Assembly (NCBI GenBank): GCA_036704045.1
Contig: DATNQM010000053.1
Location: forward strand, 186,001-250,000
Source: Ancylothrix sp036704045
Lineage (GTDB): Bacteria > Cyanobacteriota > Cyanobacteriia > Cyanobacteriales > Oscillatoriaceae
Direction: 5' to 3'
Length of the DNA: 64,000 nt
The notes under the pieces were generated by a model. The model saw nothing but the letters and a program-made list of their open reading frames with translations. It was not told the origin of the DNA and searched no databases. Of the stretch, positions 43,188-53,114 are shown one piece after another (the first letter of the stretch is position 1; each line of letters begins with the position of its first letter). Made by a program: the position numbers and the translations under genes.

Positions 43188-44450
43188 TTATTCAATTAGG
43201 TTAAGAAGCTTGTCAAATTCTATCGCTAAATCGTTAGAAATACTATCGATAACATTGGCATCTATTAATCCAGTATCGGGGCATACGATAGTGGTGCATT
43301 TGCCGTTTTCTAGGGCGTATGCTGATAAATCAGAGAGCATTAATGCCTTATATCTTGGCACTATCTTTTCTAGTTCATCTAGTGAAATAGATTGCTCATA
43401 AAGACTTCCCGCCTGTAGCAAATTATTAATAGATGTTAAAATGTAAGGGCTATGAGTTGTTATAAAAAATTGTAGCTGTTCTTTACGAGAATTAAAAACA
43501 GTAGCTATCAATTCCGTGATATTGCGTTGAGCGCTGGGAAATAGATGTGCCTCTGGTTCCTCAATATAAACTGTTTGACCACGCATAGCAAATGGTAGTG
43601 CCGCCAACATAATCAGCAGCGGTAATGTCTCCTGCTGACCGGAAGAAGAATTTGCCACATTAATAAGCCTTCCATCAGTAGTTTTTAAAAAGTCTTTACC
43701 ATTTTTATGAATATATTCACCGCACAAAGTTTCTTCTATTATTTTATACACTTTATTGTTAATTTCTTTTCCTTCTGGAGAATCGTCTTGTTTCATAAGA
43801 ACCGAGATTCTTTTCAGCATTTGATACCAAGAGCCAAAAGCTATCAAAAATGGATCGATGACGCTATTACTTTCCAGCAAAGAAAATATGCTACTTTCAA
43901 ACTGTGCAAAAAAAGAACGACCCGCAGGGATAAAAACTTGAAAAAATCCTGCTTCTTTGCCAAGATATTTATTTAGATACTCAACCAACTGTTTATTAAT
44001 CTCTCTCGTAATTTCTTGTTCATCTTTTTTTCCATAAAAATATTTATTTTCTACTTCTTTTTCTAAAATAAGGCGTATCTCTGGAAGAAGTTTTTTGTTA
44101 TAAAAATCAGAATATTTTAATAAAATTCCCCGTGAACTTCTCTGAGATTTAGTGATTTCTATAAAGACATCGGCTATTTCATATCTTATTAAAAAATCTG
44201 TATTTTCCCAAGATTCAGGAGGAAAATACTGTTTAAACTTATTCTTATAGCTAGAGTCTATATTTCGCTTTGTTTGTTGATGTTGAGCCGCAAATAAAAT
44301 ATCTGTAGCAAAACTTTTAAAGTAAAAAAGTAGCTTAGCACATACGCTTTTACCACTAGCTTGAGGGCCAATCAAAATGTTTATGCTCTTGACCTCAATT
44401 TCTAGCTCTTTAATGCCCGCAAAATTCTTAACAATTAATTTTTCAGCCAT
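43188..44450 (-). CDS. ABC/SMC-type AAA ATPase (AAA_15-like) of a two-gene module
   Basis: The start at 44450 (MAEKLIVKNFAGIKELEIEV) gives 420 residues; an extra 29 upstream codons seem untranslated. Walker A is GPQASGKS (28-35). A helical insertion of about 230 residues separates it from the ABC signature (NSSSGQQE), Walker B (TVYIEEPEAHLFP) and H-loop (ITTHSPYIL). This is the RecF/OLD-type ATPase head seen in several defence systems such as PARIS, Septu and retron-associated ATPases. No TOPRIM domain follows; the C-terminus is short. The nuclease-like partner is encoded three bases downstream. Role in defence is inferred. Confidence 0.87.
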   Translation of the reverse strand: MAEKLIVKNFAGIKELEIEVKSINILIGPQASGKSVCAKLLFYFKSFATDILFAAQHQQTKRNIDSSYKNKFKQYFPPESWENTDFLIRYEIADVFIEITKSQRSSRGILLKYSDFYNKKLLPEIRLILEKEVENKYFYGKKDEQEITREINKQLVEYLNKYLGKEAGFFQVFIPAGRSFFAQFESSIFSLLESNSVIDPFLIAFGSWYQMLKRISVLMKQDDSPEGKEINNKVYKIIEETLCGEYIHKNGKDFLKTTDGRLINVANSSSGQQETLPLLIMLAALPFAMRGQTVYIEEPEAHLFPSAQRNITELIATVFNSRKEQLQFFITTHSPYILTSINNLLQAGSLYEQSISLDELEKIVPRYKALMLSDLSAYALENGKCTTIVCPDTGLIDANVIDSISNDLAIEFDKLLNLIE

Positions 44451-44760
44451 AACAAAGAGTGAACTAGGGTAAAAGGTTAGTGGTAGTGAATATATCCTAC
44501 TCTGATAGCCAGACAATTTTAACCGGCTTTCCGGCAAAAAACAGTCAGTGACTTACCAACAACCAATCAAAAACACCGGCCCCAACCCCCAACCGCAAAC
44601 CAGCAATCCGAAGTCAAGCTGCCAGTCACGATAAAATAAACCTAAACCAAAACCCCTGGGCCACAAAAACAAACTTTTAGGGCAGTCATCCCGCCTGCCT
44701 TCCTATAAAGTAAAAAAATATCTATAGCCAACAACTTAGACGCGAGGAGAAAAACAAAGC

Positions 44761-46758
44761 ATGGGAAAGGTAGTCGGCATTGATCTGGGCACAACAAACT
44801 CAGTAGTCGCCGTAATGGAAGGAGGAAAGCCCGTAGTCATTGCCAATGCAGAAGGAATGCGGACAACCCCCTCCGTCGTCAGCTTCAGCAAAGAAGGAGA
44901 AACCCTAGTCGGACAACTAGCCCGCCGGCAAGCAGTGCTCAACCCCCAAAACACCTTTTACGGTGTCAAACGCTACATAGGCAGAAAATATCCCGAACTC
45001 AACCCCGCCTCAAAACGAGTACCCTACACCATCCGTAAAGACGAAACCGGCAACATCAAAATCAAATGTCCCCGGCTGCAAAAAGAATTCGCCCCCGAAG
45101 AAATTTCCGCCCTCATCCTACGAAAACTAGCAGCCGAAGCCAGCCGCTATCTGGGCCAACCCGTCACCGGCGCCGTAATTACCGTACCGGCCTACTTTAA
45201 CGACTCCCAACGCCAAGCCACCCGCGACGCCGGACGCATCGCCGGCCTAGAAGTCAAACGCATCCTCAACGAACCCACCGCCGCCTCCCTAGCCTACGGT
45301 TTAGACCGAAAAAAAAGCGAAACCATCCTCGTTTTTGACCTAGGCGGCGGTACCTTTGACGTCTCCATCCTAGAAGTAGGCGACGGCGTATTTGAAGTCA
45401 AAGCAACCTCCGGCGACACCCAACTAGGCGGCAACGACTTCGACAAAAAAATCGTAGACTGGCTAGCAGAACAATTCCTAGAAACTGACGGCGTAGACTT
45501 GCGCCGCGACCGGCAAGCCCTTCAACGCCTAACCGAAGCCGCCGAAAAAGCCAAAATAGAACTCTCCGGCGTGGGTGTCACAGATATCAACCTCCCCTTC
45601 ATTACCGCGACCGAAGACGGCCCAAAACACCTAGAAACCCGACTTACCCGCGCCCAATTTGAAGGACTTTGTAGCGACCTAATATCACGACTTCGCATTC
45701 CTGTCAAGCAAGCCCTCAACGATGCCAACCTCAACCCCGACCGAATTGACGAGGTAGTATTAGTAGGCGGCGGAACCCGAATGCCAATGGTCAAACAAAT
45801 TGTTCGCAGCCTTATAGACAGAGAACCCAACGAAAACGTCAACCCCGATGAAGTCGTAGCCGTTGGCGCCGCCATTCAAGCCTCAATTTTGGGTGGTGAG
45901 ATCCGAGATGTCTTACTACTTGATGTCAGCCCCCTATCCCTTGGCTTAGAAACCGTTGGTGGTGTGATGAAAAAACTTATACCCCGCAACACCACCATCC
46001 CTGTAAGACGATCAGATATTTTTTCAACTTCAGAAAACAATCAAACCGTTGTTGAGGTTCACATCCTCCAAGGCGAACGGGAAATGGCTGCTGACAACAA
46101 GTCCTTGGGCCGGTTTAAACTCACCGGCATTCCCCCAGCCCCACGCGGAGTCCCCCAAATTCAAGTTTCTCTCGATATCGACTCCAACGGAATTTTACAA
46201 GTTAGCGCCCTGGATAAAACCACAGGACGCGAACAAAGTATTACCATTGCCGGTGCATCTACTCTCAGTGAAAGCGATGTCCGCCGGATGATTCAAGATG
46301 CGGAAAAATTCTCTCAACAAGACCGGCTACGTCGAGAACGAGTCGAAAAACGCAACCGTGCTGAAGCTTTAGCTTACCAAGCAGAAAGGCAAATGCGCGA
46401 AGTAGTGCTTGACTACGGAATGCAGTTTGCCCCTGGTATCCGCAACCGCATTGAAGCATTGGTGCGAGAATTGCGAGATAATTTAAGCCGAAATGATGAG
46501 CGTGGTGTGGATTTAGCCTGTGGAGAATTGCAAGATGCTTTGTATGAATTAAACCGGGAAGTTTATCAGATGTCGCGTGAAGAGGAAGGCGATAACTTTT
46601 TTGATTCGGTTCGACGGACAATATCTGGTGAAGACCGTCGCCGGCCTTACCAAGATGAACCTCCGACGCCCCGCCGGCCAACAAAAGGAGATTACCGTAT
46701 TCCCCGTACTAACACCAGTCAAGAAGAATGGGATGATGAGGAGGACGATTGGTTTTAA
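44761..46758 (+). CDS. dnaK: Chaperone protein DnaK (cyanobacterial paralogue with acidic tail)
   Basis: This 665-residue Hsp70 carries MGKVVGIDLGTTNSVVAVMEGG at the start, the ATPase motifs FDLGGGTFDVSIL and VVLVGGGTRMPMV, linker DVLLLDVSPLSLGLET and a full substrate domain. The tail is proline/arginine-rich and ends in DDEEDDWF, not the EEVD-like end of DnaK2. Cyanobacteria carry several dnaK genes; this one, followed by a zinc-finger-less dnaJ 37 bases later, forms a chaperone pair. An AGGAG site precedes the ATG. No CIRCE element was seen upstream. Third-position bias switches from C-rich to T-rich near 45900. Confidence 0.95.
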   Translation: MGKVVGIDLGTTNSVVAVMEGGKPVVIANAEGMRTTPSVVSFSKEGETLVGQLARRQAVLNPQNTFYGVKRYIGRKYPELNPASKRVPYTIRKDETGNIKIKCPRLQKEFAPEEISALILRKLAAEASRYLGQPVTGAVITVPAYFNDSQRQATRDAGRIAGLEVKRILNEPTAASLAYGLDRKKSETILVFDLGGGTFDVSILEVGDGVFEVKATSGDTQLGGNDFDKKIVDWLAEQFLETDGVDLRRDRQALQRLTEAAEKAKIELSGVGVTDINLPFITATEDGPKHLETRLTRAQFEGLCSDLISRLRIPVKQALNDANLNPDRIDEVVLVGGGTRMPMVKQIVRSLIDREPNENVNPDEVVAVGAAIQASILGGEIRDVLLLDVSPLSLGLETVGGVMKKLIPRNTTIPVRRSDIFSTSENNQTVVEVHILQGEREMAADNKSLGRFKLTGIPPAPRGVPQIQVSLDIDSNGILQVSALDKTTGREQSITIAGASTLSESDVRRMIQDAEKFSQQDRLRRERVEKRNRAEALAYQAERQMREVVLDYGMQFAPGIRNRIEALVRELRDNLSRNDERGVDLACGELQDALYELNREVYQMSREEEGDNFFDSVRRTISGEDRRRPYQDEPPTPRRPTKGDYRIPRTNTSQEEWDDEEDDWF

Positions 46759-46795
46759 TTTCGTCAAAGGACACATGATACTGAACACCTAAACG

Positions 46796-47794
46796 ATGCA
46801 AAACTTTCGGAACTATTACGAGATTCTGGGAGTTGCCAGAGATGCCACCGGTGAGGAAATTAAAAAAGTTTACCGGCGTCTGGCGCGACAATATCATCCA
46901 GATTTGAATCCTGGGAATAAGGCTGCTGAGGAAAAGTTTAAAGATATTGGGGAGGCTTACGAGGTTCTCTCTGATCCTAACCGTCGTGCCCAATATGACC
47001 AATTTAGTCGTTTTTGGCGACAAAAAGGTTTTCAGGCCCGCAATGCTGCTAAAACTGCTGCTAAAAGTTGGTCTCCGAATGGCCGTCAAAATAGCGGCAG
47101 TGAAGATTTTAGCGAGTTTTCTGATTTTGAGTTGTTTGTTGACCAGCTTTTGGGCCGTCGGGGGATGAAAACTCGTACGGAGGTTCGCACTCCGCCGCCG
47201 GCTTCTTTAAGGCTGGATTCGCCCGATTCTTTTCGCCCAGGCACCAGTAAATCGGCCTATACGGTTGGTAAAACTCCTGGTGCTCGTGATGTGGAGGCCC
47301 GTTTGACTTTGCCTCTGGAAAAGGCTTATGAGGGTGGCAATGAACGGATCAGGTTGGAGGATGGCCGGTCTTTGGAAGTGAATATGCCGGCCGGTATGGT
47401 GACCGGTCAGCGTATCCGCTTGAAAGGTCAGGGTATGAATGGTGGCGATCTTTATTTGAAAATTACGGTAAAAGAGCATCCTTTGTTTAAGCTGGAAGGG
47501 GCAGACGTGCGTTGTCAACTGCCTTTAACTCCCAGTGAGGCTGTGTTAGGCGGGCCGGTGGAAGTTCCTACCCTTGATGGGTTAGTGAAAATTACCGTGC
47601 CGGCTGGCGTACGGGCAGGACAGCGTTTGCGTTTGGCCGGTAAGGGCTTTCCCCAAGGGAATAATAAGCGGGGTGATCAGTTGGTAGAAATTTCTATTGT
47701 TACGCCCAAAGAAGTCAGCAATCAAGAAAGAGAATTGTATGAAAAATTGCGACAAATAGAAACTTTTAATCCCCGGCAGGAGTTAGCTACTTAA
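46796..47794 (+). CDS. dnaJ: DnaJ/CbpA-type co-chaperone
   Basis: The 332-residue protein has an N-terminal J domain (about 6-70) with the HPD motif in RQYHPDLNPG. A linker of about 95 residues with little G/F character follows. The C-terminal substrate-binding domains hold ARLTLPLEKAYEGGNERIRL and GLVKITVPAGVRAGQRLRL. The cysteine-rich zinc finger of classical DnaJ is missing, so it is type II like CbpA. It stimulates Hsp70 ATPase activity and probably serves the DnaK encoded 37 bases upstream. A long hairpin follows the stop codon. Confidence 0.94.
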   Translation: MQNFRNYYEILGVARDATGEEIKKVYRRLARQYHPDLNPGNKAAEEKFKDIGEAYEVLSDPNRRAQYDQFSRFWRQKGFQARNAAKTAAKSWSPNGRQNSGSEDFSEFSDFELFVDQLLGRRGMKTRTEVRTPPPASLRLDSPDSFRPGTSKSAYTVGKTPGARDVEARLTLPLEKAYEGGNERIRLEDGRSLEVNMPAGMVTGQRIRLKGQGMNGGDLYLKITVKEHPLFKLEGADVRCQLPLTPSEAVLGGPVEVPTLDGLVKITVPAGVRAGQRLRLAGKGFPQGNNKRGDQLVEISIVTPKEVSNQERELYEKLRQIETFNPRQELAT

Positions 47795-47806
47795 AGTTTA
47801 AATGTA

Positions 47807-47877
47807 AAAAGTGAAAAGTGAAAAAATGGATGCTCAGGGTAAATCCTTAAGCATTTTTTTACACACTTTTCACTTTT
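47807..47877 (+). terminator. Long hairpin downstream of dnaKJ
   Basis: AAAAGTGAAAAGTG (47807-47820) pairs with CACTTTTCACTTTT (47864-47877). AAAAAATG and CATTTTTT continue the stem, with TGCT/AGCA and AGG/CCT near the loop. The whole 71-base stretch folds into one rod 13 bases after the dnaJ stop. It can end transcription or protect the 3' end of the operon mRNA. Confidence 0.65.
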
Positions 47878-48165
47878 GTTCGTAAACTTTTATTCAATTT
47901 TTTTATTTTAAATAAACAAAGACTTATATTTTTATTAGTCAAGAGTTAGGTTATAACATATTAGATGATACTAAGGGCAGAAAAACTAGCCACCAATTTT
48001 GTTAATTAGATTGCGTTGTAGCTAAATTGCCATTAGTACACAGAAAAAACAAACCAATCGACAGTAGCAAGACTTTTAACTTTATTTAAACTTTGCTACC
48101 CTAACCCTCGATTCTTGATATTTTCTCAACCTTGAAAAAATAATTTTAAAAAAAAGGTGAGTAAA

Positions 48166-51100
48166 ATGCCCCACAAAATTATTAATAGAAAAAACGCTCA
48201 AACAGTTTTATGGGTTAGTATTATCCTGGTCTTTATTTTACCTTTTAGTTTGGTTGTTTCCCACATTATTTCGGAATTTAAGGGCGAGATTAGTTTTGCC
48301 CAAAAAGAAAAATATGGGGTGGAATATACAGTTTCTTTAAGAAAATTGTTAGAAAAATTCATCAATGTTCGCTGGCAAATACATAAACAAATAATTTCGG
48401 GTAGAAAACCTCAAGAAATTAACTTTTTTCGCCCAGAGATAGAAAAGTATATTCAAGAAATAGATAAACTTGATCAGCAACTAGGAAAAAGTTTCCAAAC
48501 TTCCCAAAAATGGCAAGATATCAAATATAAATGGCAAACTATGGAGGCTAAAAAACTTCGTAGTACGCCCCAAGAAATTTATAATATATGCACAGAAATT
48601 ATCAATGAAATACTTTCCTTAACGACTGATGTAGCAGATAAAGCAAATTTAGTTACAGATGCTAGTTTAGATAGTTATTACTTGATAGATGCCATTGTAG
48701 AAAAACTACCCAATGCCATAGAAAAAACTGCCCAAACCAAAGAATTAATAACAAAAATTGCTGCCAAAAAAGAAGTAACAAACCTAGAAAAGTATCAACT
48801 ATTTTTGCTTTCAAACTTAATCAAATATCCAACAGAATCTGTTAATAGAGGGCTAGAACTTGCCTGGAAAAAAAACTTATCTCTGCAACCACAACTTTCT
48901 GGTAAAACCAACCAAAGTGTCATTAGTGTTCAAAAATTTTCTAAAGATATTGAGCAAAATCTTTTAAATACAGAAGTTATTTCTAGTAGCATTGAAGAAG
49001 CCGGCACAGATGCCATAAACAAACAATTTGAACTTTACGATGCTATTTATCCTCATTTAAACCAAATTTTAGAAAAGCGAATTGAACAAGCGACTAGCAA
49101 ACAAAATCAAGTCATAATCTTTGCAAGTTGCGTGCTAATTTCTGTTGTTTATGTCTCATTTCTTTTTGCGGGTAATCTCAACCAACGCCGGCAAGTAGAA
49201 GCAGCCTTAAGAAAAGCCGAAAGTAAATATAGAAGTATTTTTGAAAACGCCGTTGATGGGATTTTTCAAACAACTCCAGAGGGCAAATATATCAGCGCTA
49301 ACCCAGCCTTAGCGAGAATTTATGGTTATTCCTCTCCAGCCGAATTAATTAGCAAAATTTCCGATGTGGGAACAGAAATTTATGTAGATCCAAACCGACG
49401 ACAAGAATTTAAAGAAGAAATAGAAAAAAATGATTTAGTAGCAGAATTTGAAGCAGAAGTATATAAACTTGATAAAAGCAAAATTTGGGTATCAGAAAAT
49501 GCACGCGCCGTCAGAGATACAAACGGAAAATTGCTTTATTATGAAGGTACAGTAGAAGATATTACCGCTCGCAAATACGCCGAAGAAGAACTACGCAAAG
49601 CCAAAGAAGCAGCCGAAGCCGCTAACTCTGCCAAAAGTACATTTTTAGCAAATATGAGCCATGAATTGCGAACACCCCTGAATGCAATTATTGGTTATAG
49701 CGAAATGCTAGAAGAAGATGCAAGTGAATTTGGCTATGAAGAAATGATTCCTGATTTAGAAAAAATTCGTGCTGCCGGCAAACACCAACTAGCATTAGTC
49801 AATGATATTTTAGATATTTCTAAAATAGAAGCCGGGAAAATGGATTTATATTTAGAAAATTTTGAAATTAGTAGTTTAATTACAGAAGTTGCGGCTACCG
49901 TTGAACCTTTAATACATAAAAATAATAATTCTTTAAATATTAATTGTTCTACACCAGCCATCATGTATGCCGACGTAACTAAAGTCCGGCAAATTCTTTT
50001 TAATTTACTCAGCAACGCTGCTAAATTTACAGAAAACGGAACAGTAACCCTAAGTGTAAAAAGCGCCAAAGCTAACAACAGCGGCGAAATAGTTATTTCC
50101 GACTCAGAAAAAATCATTTTTTCTAATAGTCACCCAGGAGAAAATTGGCTGATTTTTGAAGTTATCGATACCGGCATTGGGATGAATAAAGAACAAATAG
50201 AATCGATTTTTCAAGCCTTTATTCAAGCCGATTCTTCCACCACACGCAAATATGGTGGCACCGGTTTAGGTTTAGCTATTACCCGTCACTTTTGTCAATT
50301 GATGGGTGGTGATATCAAAGTAGAAAGTAACATCTCAGAAGGTTCTCATTTTATAGCTTGGCTACCGACGCGTGTTTTGGATCGTAAAAACCGCAAACCA
50401 AATTTATCAGCATCGTCAACTTCTGTAACCCCTGGTAGCCTTTCTGCCCCACCTTGTGTTTTAGTTATAGATGATGATATGGCGGTGCGCGAATTAATTG
50501 AAAGGAGGCTTTCTAAAGAAGGGTTTAATATTCAAACAGCCACTACGGGGGAAATGGGATTGCAATTAGCAAAAGAGCAAAAACCTGATTTGATTATTTT
50601 GGATGTGATGATTGGAGATATGACCGGTTGGAGTATTTTATCAGCTTTGAAAAAAGATCCTGATACCGCTTCAGTGCCGGTGATTGTGGCAACAATTATG
50701 GACGAGAAAAATCTTGGTTTTTCTTTGGGGGCATCAGATTTTCTTGCCAAACCTATAGATCGAAGTCGGCTTTTATCAGTGTTGCAGCGTTACGGATTTA
50801 AAAAAAATTCTGGTCACATTTTAATTGTGGAAGATGATATAGCAACTAGAGAAATGCTTTATCGAATGTTGCAAAAAGAAGGGTGGGAAGTTAGTCAAGC
50901 TGAAAATGGACAACAAGCGATGGAGAAAATTAAGGCCGGTTTAGCCGCAGCAGATCAGCATAATAATTTGGGATTGCCTGATTTAATTTTGCTGGATTTA
51001 ATGATGCCGGAAATGGATGGGTTTCAGGTGATTGCTGAGTTGCGAGAAAACCCTAAAACTCAAAGTTTGCCGGTGGTTGTGATTACGGCAATGGATTTAT

Positions 51101-51228
51101 CTGAAGAAGATTATGAAAGACTTAATGGTTCGGTGCGCCAGATTCTTGAAAAAGGGGCTTTTAGTAGAGAACAACTATTGCAACAAGTGCGAGAATTGGT
51201 TTTATCTAGTTTAGGAAGGGCCCGGTGA
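48166..51228 (+). CDS. Hybrid sensor histidine kinase with two receiver domains
   Basis: With the ATG at 48166 (AGGTGAG site) the protein has 1020 residues. Membrane spans at about 12-32 and 320-342 enclose a large helical extracytoplasmic sensor domain. A PAS domain follows (350-480), then HisKA with H499 in MSHELRTPLN, the ATPase domain (about 590-730; GTGLGLAI) and two receivers (about 763-880 and 883-1015). The second receiver has the phospho-acceptor D in LLDLMMPEMDG; the first reads ILDVMIGDMTG. It probably detects an external signal and starts a phosphorelay with the next three genes, all in the same direction. Confidence 0.93.
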   Translation: MPHKIINRKNAQTVLWVSIILVFILPFSLVVSHIISEFKGEISFAQKEKYGVEYTVSLRKLLEKFINVRWQIHKQIISGRKPQEINFFRPEIEKYIQEIDKLDQQLGKSFQTSQKWQDIKYKWQTMEAKKLRSTPQEIYNICTEIINEILSLTTDVADKANLVTDASLDSYYLIDAIVEKLPNAIEKTAQTKELITKIAAKKEVTNLEKYQLFLLSNLIKYPTESVNRGLELAWKKNLSLQPQLSGKTNQSVISVQKFSKDIEQNLLNTEVISSSIEEAGTDAINKQFELYDAIYPHLNQILEKRIEQATSKQNQVIIFASCVLISVVYVSFLFAGNLNQRRQVEAALRKAESKYRSIFENAVDGIFQTTPEGKYISANPALARIYGYSSPAELISKISDVGTEIYVDPNRRQEFKEEIEKNDLVAEFEAEVYKLDKSKIWVSENARAVRDTNGKLLYYEGTVEDITARKYAEEELRKAKEAAEAANSAKSTFLANMSHELRTPLNAIIGYSEMLEEDASEFGYEEMIPDLEKIRAAGKHQLALVNDILDISKIEAGKMDLYLENFEISSLITEVAATVEPLIHKNNNSLNINCSTPAIMYADVTKVRQILFNLLSNAAKFTENGTVTLSVKSAKANNSGEIVISDSEKIIFSNSHPGENWLIFEVIDTGIGMNKEQIESIFQAFIQADSSTTRKYGGTGLGLAITRHFCQLMGGDIKVESNISEGSHFIAWLPTRVLDRKNRKPNLSASSTSVTPGSLSAPPCVLVIDDDMAVRELIERRLSKEGFNIQTATTGEMGLQLAKEQKPDLIILDVMIGDMTGWSILSALKKDPDTASVPVIVATIMDEKNLGFSLGASDFLAKPIDRSRLLSVLQRYGFKKNSGHILIVEDDIATREMLYRMLQKEGWEVSQAENGQQAMEKIKAGLAAADQHNNLGLPDLILLDLMMPEMDGFQVIAELRENPKTQSLPVVVITAMDLSEEDYERLNGSVRQILEKGAFSREQLLQQVRELVLSSLGRAR

Positions 51229-51463
51229 GGGTAAACTTTATGCAGATATATTGCCAAAAAAGCCAAAACTTTTTGTTTGGAAAAATAGGTGATTGCTTGG
51301 TTGCTCTTAGTAGTGATTGAGCCTTTAAAACTGTACCCGTGACCGCCGGCACGGTATCCGACAACAGATGTTAAATTTTAATAAGTATTAGGATAATTAT
51401 TTTTCTAAGTTACTTGTACATCTTTTTACGAATTCACTCCTACCGCTCAAGATACCTAGGCAA

Positions 51464-51841
51464 ATGACAAAAATTCTTTTGGTAGAAGACAATGAAATGA
51501 ACCGGGATATGCTTTCCCGTCGTTTGGTTCGCAAAGGTTATGAGGTGGCAATTGCTACTGATGGTGCTCAGGGGGTGGAAATGGCTAACTCTCTAACACC
51601 AGATTTGATTTTGATGGATATGGGGCTGCCGGTGCTGGATGGATGGCAAGCAACACAGCAAATTAAAGCCACCGCTGCTACTCGCTCAATTCCTGTGATT
51701 GCTTTAACTGCTCATGCTATTGCCGGTGATCGGGAAAAATGTATCGCTGTTGGATGCGATGATTATGATACTAAGCCGGTGGAATTTACCCGCTTGTTAG
51801 GAAAAATTGAAGCGCTTTTGCAAAAAGCGGCTCAAACCTAA
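51464..51841 (+). CDS. Stand-alone response regulator receiver
   Basis: The 125-residue receiver has ED acidic residues (LVEDNEMNRDML), phospho-acceptor D in DLILMDMGLPVLDGW, T in VIALTAHAIAGDREKC and K in DDYDTKPVEF. The AHAIAGDREK region is of the type found in hybrid kinases and phosphorelay shuttles. Position between a hybrid kinase and a receiver-cyclase suggests it moves phosphate between them. No output domain is present. Confidence 0.92.
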   Translation: MTKILLVEDNEMNRDMLSRRLVRKGYEVAIATDGAQGVEMANSLTPDLILMDMGLPVLDGWQATQQIKATAATRSIPVIALTAHAIAGDREKCIAVGCDDYDTKPVEFTRLLGKIEALLQKAAQT

Positions 51842-51984
51842 GTGGTGATCGCGCTCGACCTGCCTGTAGCAAATAAATTTGATTTAGAATCAGCAAACGG
51901 GGTAGGGTTAACCTTGCCGGTGTCCCTACCAATCTCAATGCTGGGAAAAATTTTCAAGCGCTTACATATTAAAGAAACTATGCC

Positions 51985-53049
51985 ATGACCGAGGCCCAAG
52001 TCGCTACTGTACTGGTGGTTGATGATATAGAAGCAAACCGCGATCTGCTTGGACGCCGGTTAAAACGGCAGGGCTACACTGTTTTTGTGGCCGAGGATGG
52101 TGCTATTGCCCTCCAAATGCTGGCTACGCAGCCTTTTGATTTGGTGCTGCTAGATATTATGATGCCTAAAATGAATGGCTATGAAGTGCTGGCAACGCTT
52201 AAGGCTGACCCCGATTTACGCCATATCCCTGTGATTATGATTTCGGCTGTTGATGATCTTGATAGTGTTGTTAAGTGTATTGAATTGGGGGCTGAGGATT
52301 ATTTAACTAAGCCTTTTAATCCGGTTTTGCTTAAGGCGCGTATTAGTGCTTGTTTGGAGAAAAAACGTCTGCGAGACCAAGAACAGGCGGTTTTAAAACA
52401 GTTACAAGAGGAACAAGAAAAGTCGGAACGGCTGTTGCTTAATATTTTGCCTAAGCCTATTGCTCTTCGACTTAAGGAAGGCTGGAATACTATTGCTGAT
52501 AGTTTTGCTGAGGTGACGGTTTTATTTGCTGATATTGTCGATTTTACTAGGTTGTCTGGACATATTTCGCCTACGGATTTGGTGAATATGCTTAATGAAA
52601 TTTTTTCGGCTTTTGATCATTTAGCAGAACGACATGGTATAGAAAAAATTAAGACAATTGGGGATGCTTATATGGTGGTTAGTGGTGTGCCTCTACCTCA
52701 GCCAGATCATGCCGTTTCTATTGCGGAGATGGCTTTGGATATGCAGCAGGTAATTGCTCAATTTAATGCGGAACGAGAGGAACCTTTTAGTATTCGCATT
52801 GGTATCAATACGGGGCCGGTGGTGGCTGGTGTTATTGGTACTCATAAGTTTACTTATGATTTGTGGGGCGATACGGTTAATATTGCTTCTCGGATGGAAT
52901 CTCAAGGGTTGGTTGGTGATATTCAAGTCACAAGTGCTACCTATGAAAAGTTGCGAGACTTTTATGAGTTCCAAGAACGGGGTATTATTGAGGTTAAAGG
53001 TAAGGGGGAAATGCGAACTTATTTGCTTAGAGGCCGTAAAATTGTTTGA
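51985..53049 (+). CDS. Receiver-linked class III adenylate cyclase
   Basis: This is a soluble protein of 354 residues. The receiver (1-125) has DD, D in VLLDIMMPKMNGYEV and K in YLTKPFNP. A coiled-coil linker (about 120-160) follows, then the cyclase domain (165-350). Metal-binding aspartates lie in LFADIVDFTRLSG and KTIGDAYM. The base-specifying positions are Lys (EKIKTIGD) and Asp (TYDLWGDTVN), which point to ATP and so to cAMP. The transition-state Asn and Arg lie in NIASRME. Phosphorylation of the receiver probably controls cAMP synthesis, which in cyanobacteria affects motility and light responses. Confidence 0.93.
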   Translation: MTEAQVATVLVVDDIEANRDLLGRRLKRQGYTVFVAEDGAIALQMLATQPFDLVLLDIMMPKMNGYEVLATLKADPDLRHIPVIMISAVDDLDSVVKCIELGAEDYLTKPFNPVLLKARISACLEKKRLRDQEQAVLKQLQEEQEKSERLLLNILPKPIALRLKEGWNTIADSFAEVTVLFADIVDFTRLSGHISPTDLVNMLNEIFSAFDHLAERHGIEKIKTIGDAYMVVSGVPLPQPDHAVSIAEMALDMQQVIAQFNAEREEPFSIRIGINTGPVVAGVIGTHKFTYDLWGDTVNIASRMESQGLVGDIQVTSATYEKLRDFYEFQERGIIEVKGKGEMRTYLLRGRKIV

Positions 53050-53114
53050 TGTTTTAGATTTGATCAACAGTTAAATAAAAATAAAAATGTATTTTTTAAT
53101 AACTTCTATTTTAT

